Shown here: positions 24,858 through 32,590 of the stretch, piece by piece
How positions within the stretch are numbered: the first letter of the stretch is position 1
Layout of the letters: the number at the start of each line of letters is the position of its first letter
Source of the DNA: UBA1732 sp045114455
GTDB lineage: Bacteria > Verrucomicrobiota > Lentisphaeria > Victivallales > UBA1829
NCBI GenBank assembly: GCA_045114455.1
Contig: JBGUKN010000021.1
Location: 1 to 51,151 of the forward strand
DNA: 51,151 nt
Direction of reading: 5' to 3'
The notes under the pieces: generated by a model
Seen by the model: only the letters and a program-made list of their open reading frames with translations
Databases searched by the model: none
What the model was told of the DNA's origin: nothing
Position numbers and translations under genes: made by a program

Positions 24858-26291
24858 ATGTTTGAAAATTTATCCGATAAATTCCAGGAAGTCTTCCGCA
24901 AGCTCCGCGGCCAGACGACCATTTCCGAATCCAATATCGCCGAATCCATGCAGGACGTCCGGGACGCCCTGATCGACGCCGACGTCAACATCGAGATCGC
25001 CGACGAATTCGTCTCCGAAGTCCGCCAGGCATGCCTCGGCGAAGCCGTCGTCAAGAGCGTCACGCCCGGCCAGCAGGCGGTCAAGATCGTGCACGACAAG
25101 CTCGTCGAACTCATGGGGTCCGCCGAAGCGGAGCTCAATACCGGCGCGCATCCGAACATCATCCTCATGGTCGGCCTCCACGGGTCCGGCAAGACGACCA
25201 CCAGCGCAAAGCTCGCCTTGCATCTGAAGAAAAAAGGAAAGAAGGTCCTGCTCGCGGCGTGCGACGTGTACCGTCCGGCCGCAATCGAACAGCTGAAAGT
25301 GCTCGGCGGCGAGATCGGCGTCCCGGTCTATGCGGAGGAAGGCGTCGGGGACGTTCCAGGCATCGCGCTCCGCGCGCTCGAACGGGCCCGTTCCGAAAAC
25401 GCCGATTTCCTGATCGTCGACACGGCCGGCCGTCTCCAGATCGACACGGCCATGGTGCAGGAGCTCGTGATGGTGTCCAGCGTGACCCAGGCGGGCGAAA
25501 TCCTGCTCGTGGCGGACGCCGCTCTCGGCCAGCAGGCCGTCTCCGTGGCGCGCCATTTCAACGACGCCCTTCACATCACCGGTATCGTGCTCACCAAACT
25601 CGACGGCGATGCGCGCGGCGGTGCCGCACTCTCCATCCGCAAAGTCACCGGCTGCCCCGTCAAGTTCACTGGTTCCGGCGAGAAAATGGAGGACCTCGAC
25701 GTCTTCCATCCCGACCGCATGGCGTCCCGCATCCTCGGCATGGGCGACGTGGTCTCGCTGGTGGAACGCGCCGTGGAGAAGATCGACCAGGAGGAAGCGG
25801 CGAAGTTCGAGGAGAAAATCCGCAAGAACTCGTTCGACTTCGACGATTTCCTGGGGCAGTTGCGCCAGATGACGCGCCTTGGCGGCCTCGAAGCCATCCT
25901 GAAATTCCTGCCCGGCGGCGACAAGCTCTCCGGAATCGCCGAACTCGCTCCCTCGAAATTCGCAGGCATGGAGGCCATCATCTGCTCCATGACCAAATAT
26001 GAACGCGCCAACGCCGAACAGATCGACATGCCCCGACGCCGCCGCATCGCGAAGGGTTCCGGGCGCTCCGTCGAGGAAGTCTCCCAGCTCATTAAGCAGT
26101 TCCTTCTTATGAAGAAGGTCATGAAGAACAACAGTCTGCTCGACCGGATGGCCGGCGGCATGCGCGGCATGGGCGGATTCGGCGGCGGCATGGGCGGCAT
26201 GGGCGGATTCGGCGGCATGGGCGGCATGGGTGGCTTCCGCATGCGCGGGAGCAACTACACTCCGCCGAAGAAGAAACGCCGCAAGAAATAA
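24858..26291 (+). CDS. ffh: Signal recognition particle protein Ffh
   Basis: The 477-aa GTPase delivers nascent membrane proteins to FtsY. It has the N domain, the G domain with GLHGSGKTTTSAKLA (G1, about 107-121), CDVYRPAAIEQL, DTAGRLQID (G3) and TKLDGDARGG (G4), then the Met-rich M domain that binds SRP RNA. The P-loop reads HGSGK where most Ffh have QGSGK. The tail is a Gly-Met-rich stretch ending in PPKKKRRKK. The ATG at 24858 has no strong Shine-Dalgarno, but family homology starts there. The ffs RNA gene is not seen nearby. Confidence 0.95.
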   Translation: MFENLSDKFQEVFRKLRGQTTISESNIAESMQDVRDALIDADVNIEIADEFVSEVRQACLGEAVVKSVTPGQQAVKIVHDKLVELMGSAEAELNTGAHPNIILMVGLHGSGKTTTSAKLALHLKKKGKKVLLAACDVYRPAAIEQLKVLGGEIGVPVYAEEGVGDVPGIALRALERARSENADFLIVDTAGRLQIDTAMVQELVMVSSVTQAGEILLVADAALGQQAVSVARHFNDALHITGIVLTKLDGDARGGAALSIRKVTGCPVKFTGSGEKMEDLDVFHPDRMASRILGMGDVVSLVERAVEKIDQEEAAKFEEKIRKNSFDFDDFLGQLRQMTRLGGLEAILKFLPGGDKLSGIAELAPSKFAGMEAIICSMTKYERANAEQIDMPRRRRIAKGSGRSVEEVSQLIKQFLLMKKVMKNNSLLDRMAGGMRGMGGFGGGMGGMGGFGGMGGMGGFRMRGSNYTPPKKKRRKK

Positions 26292-26316
26292 TGCCGCATC
26301 CCTGGAGCAAATGATT

Positions 26317-27480
26317 ATGAGTCAGGAAAAACCGCTCGTCTGGATCATGTCCGGCGAATCGTCCGGCGACCTTTACGGCGCCCGCATCGCGCGGGAAGTG
26401 ATGAAACAATGCCCCGGCGCGGTCGTGCGCGGCATGGGCGGTCACCGCATGCGCGAGGCGGGAGTGGATCTCTTCGTGGATTCCTCCGAGCTCGGCGTGG
26501 TCGGGTTCATCGAGGTGCTGGAGAAGATCGGCACGTTCATCCGCATTTTCTTCCAGTGCATCGAGCTGGCGAAGAAGGAACGCCCGGACGTCGTCATGGT
26601 GATCGACAATCCCGGATTCAACATCCGCCTCGCGAAACGCCTCTGGAAGCTCGGGATCCCGGTTGTCTGGTTCATCAGCCCGCAGGTCTGGGTGTGGCGC
26701 AAGTCCAATATCCCGCGCATCGCGAAATACTGCCGCAAGCTCATCGTGATCTTCCCGTTCGAAACGGAGGTCTGGGCCGGTTCCGGTCTCGAGACCCATT
26801 TCGGCGGGCACCCGCTTGTCGAGATCATCCGCGAACGCACCGATCCGACGCTGAAACGCGATCCGAACCATATCCTGATCCTGCCGGGCAGCCGCGGCAG
26901 CGAAACGTCGCGCCTGCTGGAACCCTTCCTGAAGACGGTATTGATCCTCCACAAACGGCATCCCGAACTGCATTTCACGGTTTCCCTGCCGCGGGAGAAG
27001 ACGTATCAGGACGTTATGGCCGGTCTCGACGATTTCACGCGGAAACATCCCGAAATGGCGGACGTGAAAATCGAAGTTTCACAGGGGCAGACGGCCCGTG
27101 CCATGCAGGTCTGCACCGCGGGCCTTGCCGCGTCGGGGACCGTTACGGTCGAATGCGCCATCGCCGGGCTGCCGCTCGTCGTCGCCTACAGGCTCAACTA
27201 CATCACGTTCATCCTGGCGATCATCATCATACGGAAACTATTCCGCAACGCCTTCACGATGGTCGACATCATCCTCAACCGGAAGTCGTTCGAGGAGTTT
27301 CTTCAGTTCCAGGTCCGCCCCGCCGTCCTGGCCGACGCCATGGAGCGCATCCTGCCCGGCGGTTCCCGCAGAGCCGAGGTCGAGCGGGACATGGAGGAGC
27401 TCAGACGTCTGCTCGCGGCCGGATCGGAGAACGCCACGGCCAACGCCGCCCGGCACCTGCTCTCGACGATTGAAGGCTGA
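26317..27480 (+). CDS. lpxB: Lipid-A-disaccharide synthase
   Basis: The 387-aa glycosyltransferase (GT19) joins UDP-diacylglucosamine and lipid X to form the lipid A disaccharide at the inner membrane, so this organism makes LPS. It has the N-terminal motif IMSGESSGDLYGA, then VVGFIEVL, ISPQVWVWR and the UDP-site region LPGSRGSET, with AASGTVTVECA near the C-terminus. Two ATGs compete (26311 and 26317); the second has better spacing from GGAG at 26304. Its last 243 bases overlap the convergent kinase frame. Confidence 0.93.
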   Translation: MSQEKPLVWIMSGESSGDLYGARIAREVMKQCPGAVVRGMGGHRMREAGVDLFVDSSELGVVGFIEVLEKIGTFIRIFFQCIELAKKERPDVVMVIDNPGFNIRLAKRLWKLGIPVVWFISPQVWVWRKSNIPRIAKYCRKLIVIFPFETEVWAGSGLETHFGGHPLVEIIRERTDPTLKRDPNHILILPGSRGSETSRLLEPFLKTVLILHKRHPELHFTVSLPREKTYQDVMAGLDDFTRKHPEMADVKIEVSQGQTARAMQVCTAGLAASGTVTVECAIAGLPLVVAYRLNYITFILAIIIIRKLFRNAFTMVDIILNRKSFEEFLQFQVRPAVLADAMERILPGGSRRAEVERDMEELRRLLAAGSENATANAARHLLSTIEG

Positions 27481-29961
27481 TCTGTTCGGCGCAAACGGGC
27501 GCATCACTCCCCCTGCGGGCGGCGTGAATCCGCCTCCCATACCGTTCCCGCTTCCCGTACCGCGTCCGCTCCGTTCCTGTCTGGCGCCGTTCTGCGGCCC
27601 GCCCGGATTCCGCGTCCGCGCCCTCTGCTGTGATGCCGGGATCTGCCGTCCCTGCACGCTCGACTGGCGTCCGGCCTGCGCGAATTGACGTCTTGCCCTC
27701 TCGATCGGCATTGCCGAGCCAGTTTTCGACCAGAGGCGTCCCAGTTCGTTCATGAACTCCTCCAGCCTGTCTCCGTGGTAGTCGTACAGTTCGTCCCGGA
27801 TCTTCAGCGCCAGTTCCTCGTATTGCCGTCCGGCCTGGTTGCGGGCGGGCAGGGGCTGCTGGCGCGTCCATGCGTCGATCATCTGCTCCAGCTGTTCCAG
27901 CTGCATGGCCAGCAAGGTTTCTTTCACTTCGTCCGGTGCATCGGGGCTGAGGTACAGCATTTCCAGCATTCCCTGAAGCCGCGCCTCCTCCTTGCGCGCT
28001 GTCGTCTGGTCCCCGCTCCGCCGGAGCTGGGCGATATACGCGCTGTAAAGCTCCACGGCGGCCGAGGCGACTTCCCGCGTGTTCGGGAATCCCGCGAGCA
28101 GGCGGTCGGCCAGCGCCAATGCCTGTTCGAGCGACTGCCGGTCCTGCGGATTGAACCGTCCCGGCGTGTTCAGTTTCCGGCTCGTCAGGTCGACGAACGC
28201 CAGGGAGAACTCCATGCGGTCCGGGTATTGCTTCGCCAGCCGTTCGAGCAGGACGGACGGATTTTGCGGGATGTCGCCGATCCGCAGTTCCGGAACGGCG
28301 AAACGCGGCTGGGTTTCCAGCAGCAGCGCGTACTGGTAGAGGCTGTCCGGAGCGTTTCCGTCCTGCCGAAGCAGCAGGCGGAGCTCTTCGAACGCCTCGT
28401 CGTATTCGCCCAGCGACTGGTGGGCGCGGACCGCCTCGATGGATCCCGGATAGGCGTAGACGACCTGATGCGACGCCAAATCGGCCTGAACTGTCTTCCC
28501 CTGCTGGCGGAGCGCGGCGGCGAGCTGGTTCATCGTGCCGCCGTCGGGTCGGAGTTCATATGCGCGCCGGAACGCATTTTCCGCCAGCGGATAGTTGCCG
28601 GACCGCATGGCTGCCGTCCCGATCATCAGGTTCATGTCCGCAATCTCCGCCTGCGGCAGGTTCCGCTGTTCGGCGATGTCCTGATAATACGGCATCAGGC
28701 GGGAGAGCAGCTCGCTGCCGCTTGAAGTCGGGGTGCGGTGCTCGATGTGCGCGAAAATGTCGGCAAGCGCGGCGTTTGCCGCCGTGGCGTTCCGTTCGGC
28801 CAGTTTCAGCGCGGAATTCGTGCGGATATAGCCTACCGTCACGGCGACGGCGAACGCCATGACGGCGGTCAGAGCAAGCAGGCTCAGCGCCGCGACGGCG
28901 GGCTTGCGCTTCGACCACAGGCGGAACCGCCGGAACGCCGACGTCCTGGCCGCCGAGACCGGTTCGTGCCGGAGGAAATGATCCAGGTCCTTCACGACTT
29001 CCGCCATGCCCGGATAGCGGGCGGCGGGGTCGAAGCTGACGCATCGGTCGATGATGGCGGCCAGATCGGGTTCGGCGCACTTCAGCGGCGGGAGCGGCGC
29101 GGCGCAGATCCGGTCGATCAGCTTCTGCGGGTCGCGTTCCGTCAGGACCGGAGCCTGCGTGATGAGTTCGTAGAGCGTCACGCCGAACGAATACTGGTCT
29201 CCGGCGAAGGACCGGATGCCGTGTTTGAGGCGTTCCGGCGCCATGTAGCGCAGCGTCCCGCTCCGCATGCCCGATTTGTCCTGCTCTCCGGCGGCGTCCT
29301 TCAGCACGAACGCAAGCCCGAAGTCGCCGATATGGAGCTCTCCGTGCGTGTCAAGCAGCAGGTTTGCGGGCTTCACATCGCAATGCAGGACGCCGCAGCT
29401 GTGCGCGTAGGAGAGCGCCCGGGCGGCCTGAAGCCCCAACCGTGCGATCTCGCGCGGGGCGCATGTCCCGTAATGGTTCAGTCCGGTCCCGTCGATAAGC
29501 TCCATGGCGTAGTAGCACCGACCGGCGCTGATGCCGGCATTGTAGATCTTCACGATGTTCGGATGGTGGAGCATCGCGATCACGCGCGCCTCGTTTTCGA
29601 ACTGTTCCCGCTTCGCCGGATCGGACGTCAGCGACGTCGAAAGCACCTTCACCGCGACTTTCCGGTTCAGGGAGATTTGCGTTGCCTCGAAGACTTCGCC
29701 CATGCCGCCCGCGCCGATCTTCCGGGTCAGACGGTAATCCGTCCCGCTCAAATCGGGGAATTCCCCGTCGGAGACGGCATGGTTCCGGCGGGTGTCGGCG
29801 GCGCAGTCCTCCATCTTCACCATCAGGGGAAGCAGTTCCGCGAGCCGGTCCGCATATTCGGGATGAAGGTGCGTGAAGGCGTTGATGTCGGGCGCCGTTC
29901 CGCCCCGGAACATCTCCAGGTAGGATTCAACCAGTTCTTCAAATGTCGTGTCGTCGTTCAC
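27238..29961 (-). CDS. Membrane Ser/Thr protein kinase with TPR-like C-terminal region
   Basis: The 907-aa protein begins with about 70 residues of acidic lead, then a Hanks-type kinase domain (about 76-345). It has GAGGMGEV, Lys105 in VAVKVL, HCDVKPANLLLD with catalytic Asp195, GDFGLA and YMAPERL. The usual HRD motif is HCD. A membrane helix (about 350-377, AVAALSLLALTAVMAFAVAV) is followed by a TPR-type helical region and a low-complexity Arg/Gly/Gln tail. The GTG start overlaps the sigma factor stop (GTGA), so the two are translationally coupled, a pairing common in Planctomycetes and relatives. No stop occurs until 27238, so the tail runs 243 bases antisense to lpxB. The kinase probably controls the sigma factor (inference). 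Confidence 0.85.
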   Translation of the reverse strand: MNDDTTFEELVESYLEMFRGGTAPDINAFTHLHPEYADRLAELLPLMVKMEDCAADTRRNHAVSDGEFPDLSGTDYRLTRKIGAGGMGEVFEATQISLNRKVAVKVLSTSLTSDPAKREQFENEARVIAMLHHPNIVKIYNAGISAGRCYYAMELIDGTGLNHYGTCAPREIARLGLQAARALSYAHSCGVLHCDVKPANLLLDTHGELHIGDFGLAFVLKDAAGEQDKSGMRSGTLRYMAPERLKHGIRSFAGDQYSFGVTLYELITQAPVLTERDPQKLIDRICAAPLPPLKCAEPDLAAIIDRCVSFDPAARYPGMAEVVKDLDHFLRHEPVSAARTSAFRRFRLWSKRKPAVAALSLLALTAVMAFAVAVTVGYIRTNSALKLAERNATAANAALADIFAHIEHRTPTSSGSELLSRLMPYYQDIAEQRNLPQAEIADMNLMIGTAAMRSGNYPLAENAFRRAYELRPDGGTMNQLAAALRQQGKTVQADLASHQVVYAYPGSIEAVRAHQSLGEYDEAFEELRLLLRQDGNAPDSLYQYALLLETQPRFAVPELRIGDIPQNPSVLLERLAKQYPDRMEFSLAFVDLTSRKLNTPGRFNPQDRQSLEQALALADRLLAGFPNTREVASAAVELYSAYIAQLRRSGDQTTARKEEARLQGMLEMLYLSPDAPDEVKETLLAMQLEQLEQMIDAWTRQQPLPARNQAGRQYEELALKIRDELYDYHGDRLEEFMNELGRLWSKTGSAMPIERARRQFAQAGRQSSVQGRQIPASQQRARTRNPGGPQNGARQERSGRGTGSGNGMGGGFTPPAGGVMRPFAPNRSAFNRREQVPGGVGRGVLRSGREQTSELLHVPLDLGSAGTAGQDALHGVGQDGGADLELKKLLERLPVEDDVDHREGVAE

Positions 29962-30554
29962 GGGCGAAACTCGGTAAATTCGATCAGCTGTTTTTTCAGG
30001 TGTTCCAGGGCGCGGACATAGCGGATGCTCGCCGCCTTCTGCGTCAGATGCAGGGCCTCCGCGCATTCCGAATTGCTCATGCCGTCGAAATGCCGGAGCT
30101 CCAGGATCTCGCGGTCGTGTTCCGGCAGGGACTCCATCGTCTTCCGCAGCAGTTCGTAACGGTCCTGACGGGCGATCTGCGTCAGCGGCCCGGTCACGGT
30201 GTCGGCGAACATGTTCCAGTTCATGCCGGGAGAAGAAACATCCTTTTCATCCGCGACTTCCTGTTCCCGGTAGGCGTCCCGCTTCTGACTCTGCAGGTGT
30301 TTCCGTTCCAGGTCGGTGATGGTCTGGAACAGGATTTTCCGCAGTTTATAATAGACCGGGATTTCCGGGCAGTTCCGCAGAAAATCGACTCTGCGGCAGG
30401 CCGCGGAAAGCGTTTCCTGCACCACATCCTCCGGCGAAAGCCGCCGGGCCAGCATGGGATTCAGATTGCGCCGGGCGAGGGCCAGCAGGCGTTCTCGGTG
30501 TTCCATCAGATCCGGGATGTCGTGATGAAACGCTTCTGCATCTTGCGGGGACAT
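29958..30554 (-). CDS. ECF-type RNA polymerase sigma factor
   Basis: The 198-aa protein has sigma region 2 (about 22-95, with ARRLSPEDVVQETLSAA) and region 4 (about 135-190, with LPEHDREILELRHFDGMSNS and a helix-turn-helix), joined by a linker of about 40 residues. It resembles the planctomycete-type ECF groups linked to Ser/Thr kinases rather than those with anti-sigma factors. No anti-sigma gene is present. It has its own housekeeping promoter (30602-30629) just downstream of a terminator, so it is not read through from the repeat-protein gene. Confidence 0.88.
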   Translation of the reverse strand: MSPQDAEAFHHDIPDLMEHRERLLALARRNLNPMLARRLSPEDVVQETLSAACRRVDFLRNCPEIPVYYKLRKILFQTITDLERKHLQSQKRDAYREQEVADEKDVSSPGMNWNMFADTVTGPLTQIARQDRYELLRKTMESLPEHDREILELRHFDGMSNSECAEALHLTQKAASIRYVRALEHLKKQLIEFTEFRP

Positions 30555-30601
30555 GACAGGAAAACCTCTGTTCGGGAAAGGTGCTGCACAGTATTCCTGT
30601 T

Positions 30602-30629
30602 ACTATAATCCCGTTTGCGCGAAAATCAA
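30602..30629 (-). promoter_or_regulatory. Promoter of the sigma-kinase operon
   Basis: Minus strand: TTGATT (30624-30629), 16 bases, TATAGT (30602-30607). Confidence 0.75.
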
Positions 30630-30631
30630 GT

Positions 30632-30669
30632 AAAAAACTCCCGGACCTGATCGGAACCGGGAGTTTTTT
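30632..30669 (-). terminator. Rho-independent terminator of the secreted repeat protein gene
   Basis: Stem CTCCCGG/CCGGGAG with a 12-base loop, flanked by A6 and T6, so it could work in both directions. It separates the repeat-protein gene from the sigma operon. Confidence 0.9.
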
Positions 30670-30682
30670 GAAAGAACTTTTT

Positions 30683-31756
30683 TCAATCGTCGTCATCGTC
30701 GTCATCATCGTCTTTGTCTTTCTTGTCTTTCTTCTCCTTGTCGGCCTTTTCCTTCTTGTCTTTCTTCTCCTTGTCGGCCTTGTCTTTCTTCTGTGCCTGT
30801 TCCGGGGTTGTTTCAGGTCTTCTGCCGGGATTTGCGAGAGGTCCCGCCTGGGGGCCGCGCGGCTGAGGCCCGGCGAGAGGTCCCGCCTGAGGACCGCGTA
30901 CCTGAGGTCCGGCGAGAGGTCCCGCCTGAGGACCGCGCGGCTGAGGCCCGGCGAGAGGCCCCGCCTGAGGACCGCGTACCTGAGGTCCGGCGAGAGGTCC
31001 CGCCTGAGGACCGCGCGGCTGAATTGCCTGCGGTGTTGCATTCAAGCCGAATCCACGACGGGCACCCTGCTGTCCGCGCTGAGCGCCTCTTCCTGCGACT
31101 CTCTGGCCTTGGCGTCCGGTCTGGGGAGCAAAACCGAATCCCTGCTGTCCGCGCTGTGTGCCTCTTCCTGGGGCTCTCTGGCCTTGGCGTCCGCCCTGCT
31201 GGGGTGTCATGCCGAAACCGCCCTGACGTCCGCCCTGCGGCATCGCGCCGAATCCGAAGCCCGGCTGCTGCTGTCCGCGTTGTGTGCCTCTTCCTGGGGC
31301 TCTCTGGCCTTGACGTCCGCCCTGCGGCGTCGCGCCGAATCTGCTCTGACGCCCCGTCTGGGGAGCAAAACCAAAGCCCTGCTGTCCGCGCTGCGCGCCT
31401 CTGCCGACCTGGCCCTGACGGGCTTGACGTCCGCCCTGGGGCGTCATGCCGAATCCGAAACCGGGCTGCTGCTGTCCGCGCTGTGTGCCTCTGCCAGCGG
31501 CTCTCTGCTGGCGTCCGCCCTGCGGCGTCGCGCCGAATCCGAAACCGGGCTGCTGCTGTCCGCGCTGTGTGCCTCTGCCAGCGGCTCTCTGCTGGCGTCC
31601 GCCCTGCTGGGGTATCGCGCCGAAACCGCTCAGACGTCCGGGCTGGAAGATCCGGGGCTGTTGTCTGCCGGCAAACCCCTGTGCATTTGCGATTCCGGCC
31701 GTTCCGATGCCGGTGAAAAGGATTCCGGCGACTGCAACTGTAAGAATCTTGTTCAT
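30683..31756 (-). CDS. Secreted Arg/Gly/Gln-rich repeat protein with Asp tail
   Basis: The 357-aa protein has a signal peptide (MNKILTVAVAGILFTGIGTA then GIANA, cleavage likely after residue 25). The mature part has three zones: about 190 residues of repeats built from GRGTQRGQQQPGFGFG and TPQGGRQ; five copies of a 13-residue unit (consensus QPRGPQAGPLAGP, alternating QP and QV); then a Lys/Glu/Asp run ending in nine Asp. There is no Cys and almost no ordered-fold sequence. It should be an exported, disordered, strongly bipolar polymer (basic, then neutral, then acidic). AAGGAGG precedes the ATG. I know no family for it. Its neighbour is the sigma-kinase pair, but it has its own leader and terminator. 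Confidence 0.75.
   Translation of the reverse strand: MNKILTVAVAGILFTGIGTAGIANAQGFAGRQQPRIFQPGRLSGFGAIPQQGGRQQRAAGRGTQRGQQQPGFGFGATPQGGRQQRAAGRGTQRGQQQPGFGFGMTPQGGRQARQGQVGRGAQRGQQGFGFAPQTGRQSRFGATPQGGRQGQRAPGRGTQRGQQQPGFGFGAMPQGGRQGGFGMTPQQGGRQGQRAPGRGTQRGQQGFGFAPQTGRQGQRVAGRGAQRGQQGARRGFGLNATPQAIQPRGPQAGPLAGPQVRGPQAGPLAGPQPRGPQAGPLAGPQVRGPQAGPLAGPQPRGPQAGPLANPGRRPETTPEQAQKKDKADKEKKDKKEKADKEKKDKKDKDDDDDDDDD
30828..31022 (-). repeat. 39-bp tandem repeat, five copies
   Basis: It encodes the 13-residue unit of the secreted protein. Units alternate between two variants, so the true period is 78 bp, pointing to duplication of a two-unit block. Confidence 0.85.
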
Positions 31757-31821
31757 AGTAGCCTCCTTCTGTCTCTTGTATCGTTTCGTTTGCTATTCCA
31801 TCGGGCTTTTCGCTCCGTTGT

Positions 31822-31934
31822 CTTCAAGAACGCGTCTTTCCCGCCGATTCAACGCCCCGCATCAATTTTTTTGAATCTCATTGATGTATCGGCAGGAAAG
31901 ACACACCTGTAAGAACGCATCATTTCCGCCGATT
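31822..31934 (-). promoter_or_regulatory. Reiterated motif in the leader of the secreted repeat protein gene
   Basis: Two imperfect direct repeats of 28 bases on the minus strand, 31907-31934 and 31822-31849, agree at 23 positions (core AATCGGCGGRAAWGAYGCG, then TTCTT). A third, inverted partial copy is at 31888-31903 (ATCGGCAGGAAAGACA). A 7-bp inverted repeat CATCAAT/ATTGATG spans 31860-31886. These look like binding sites for a regulator, possibly the neighbouring sigma factor. Confidence 0.45.
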
Positions 31935-31961
31935 CTACACGTTTTTTTACTTTTTTCTCAA
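31932..31961 (-). promoter_or_regulatory. Possible promoter of the secreted repeat protein gene
   Basis: Minus strand: TTGAGA (31956-31961), 18 bases, TAGAAT (31932-31937). It is weaker than the other promoters here, and its -10 abuts the first repeat motif. Confidence 0.35.
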
Positions 31962-31987
31962 ATATGCGCTTTTTCAGGGGAAACTGC

Positions 31988-32590
31988 TCAGGCCGTGAGC
32001 ATGCGGCACCGGGTTTCCACCCAGCTGTCGATGCGGTTCAGCGCGGTCCCGTCCATTTCCGGCCAAGGGGCATCGGATTCGACGGCGCACCGGAACAGCG
32101 GCGCGATGAGTTCGGGATACGGCACGACGCCGGAGAGGAAGCCGTGTTCATGCAGGACGGCGAGGCGGGCGAGCATGAGCGGGATCTTTGGCGAGAGAGT
32201 GCGTTCCATGCGCGTCAGCATCACGGAGAACGCCTGCCAGGCCAGCGGCATTTCGAGCATGGGCTGCGCCCGGCGGAGCGTTTCGGCCGCGAACGAGCAT
32301 GCCGCGAGATAGCAGTCCATGGACTGCGCGATGCCGTCGTGCGAGGCGGTCAGGTCCATGGAAACGAGCGACGGCATGGATTCCGCCCGGCGCGAGGGCC
32401 GGAATTCGATGAGAAACTCGCGGAACACATCCGCGGTCGGAAACTGTTTCTTGCCGATGGCGCGTGCGCCTTTCAGCACGAAATCAAGCCGTCCGTGATC
32501 CGCGCTGATCCCGGCGACTACGAGACTGGTGTCGCGGAACGGCGTCTTTCGGAGGATCATGTACCGTGTTTTGAGGTTCCCCCCGCTCAT
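31988..32590 (-). CDS. recO: DNA repair protein RecO
   Basis: The 200-aa protein starts with an OB-fold region typical of RecO (YMILRKTPFRDTSLVVAGIS, then HGRLDFVLKGARAIGKKQF), followed by a helical domain. RecO loads RecA onto SSB-coated single strands with RecR. It is shorter than the usual 230-250 aa and lacks the Cys4 zinc finger found in many homologues. Its ATG overlaps the stop of the rlmN-ankyrin gene (ATGA), so it is the last gene of that operon. Confidence 0.75.
   Translation of the reverse strand: MSGGNLKTRYMILRKTPFRDTSLVVAGISADHGRLDFVLKGARAIGKKQFPTADVFREFLIEFRPSRRAESMPSLVSMDLTASHDGIAQSMDCYLAACSFAAETLRRAQPMLEMPLAWQAFSVMLTRMERTLSPKIPLMLARLAVLHEHGFLSGVVPYPELIAPLFRCAVESDAPWPEMDGTALNRIDSWVETRCRMLTA

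Noticed and set aside
30581..31912. Plus-strand frames opposite the secreted repeat protein, including a 443-codon one
   Set aside because: The minus-strand frame has the ribosome site, signal peptide and terminator. The opposite frames merely mirror the DNA repeats.
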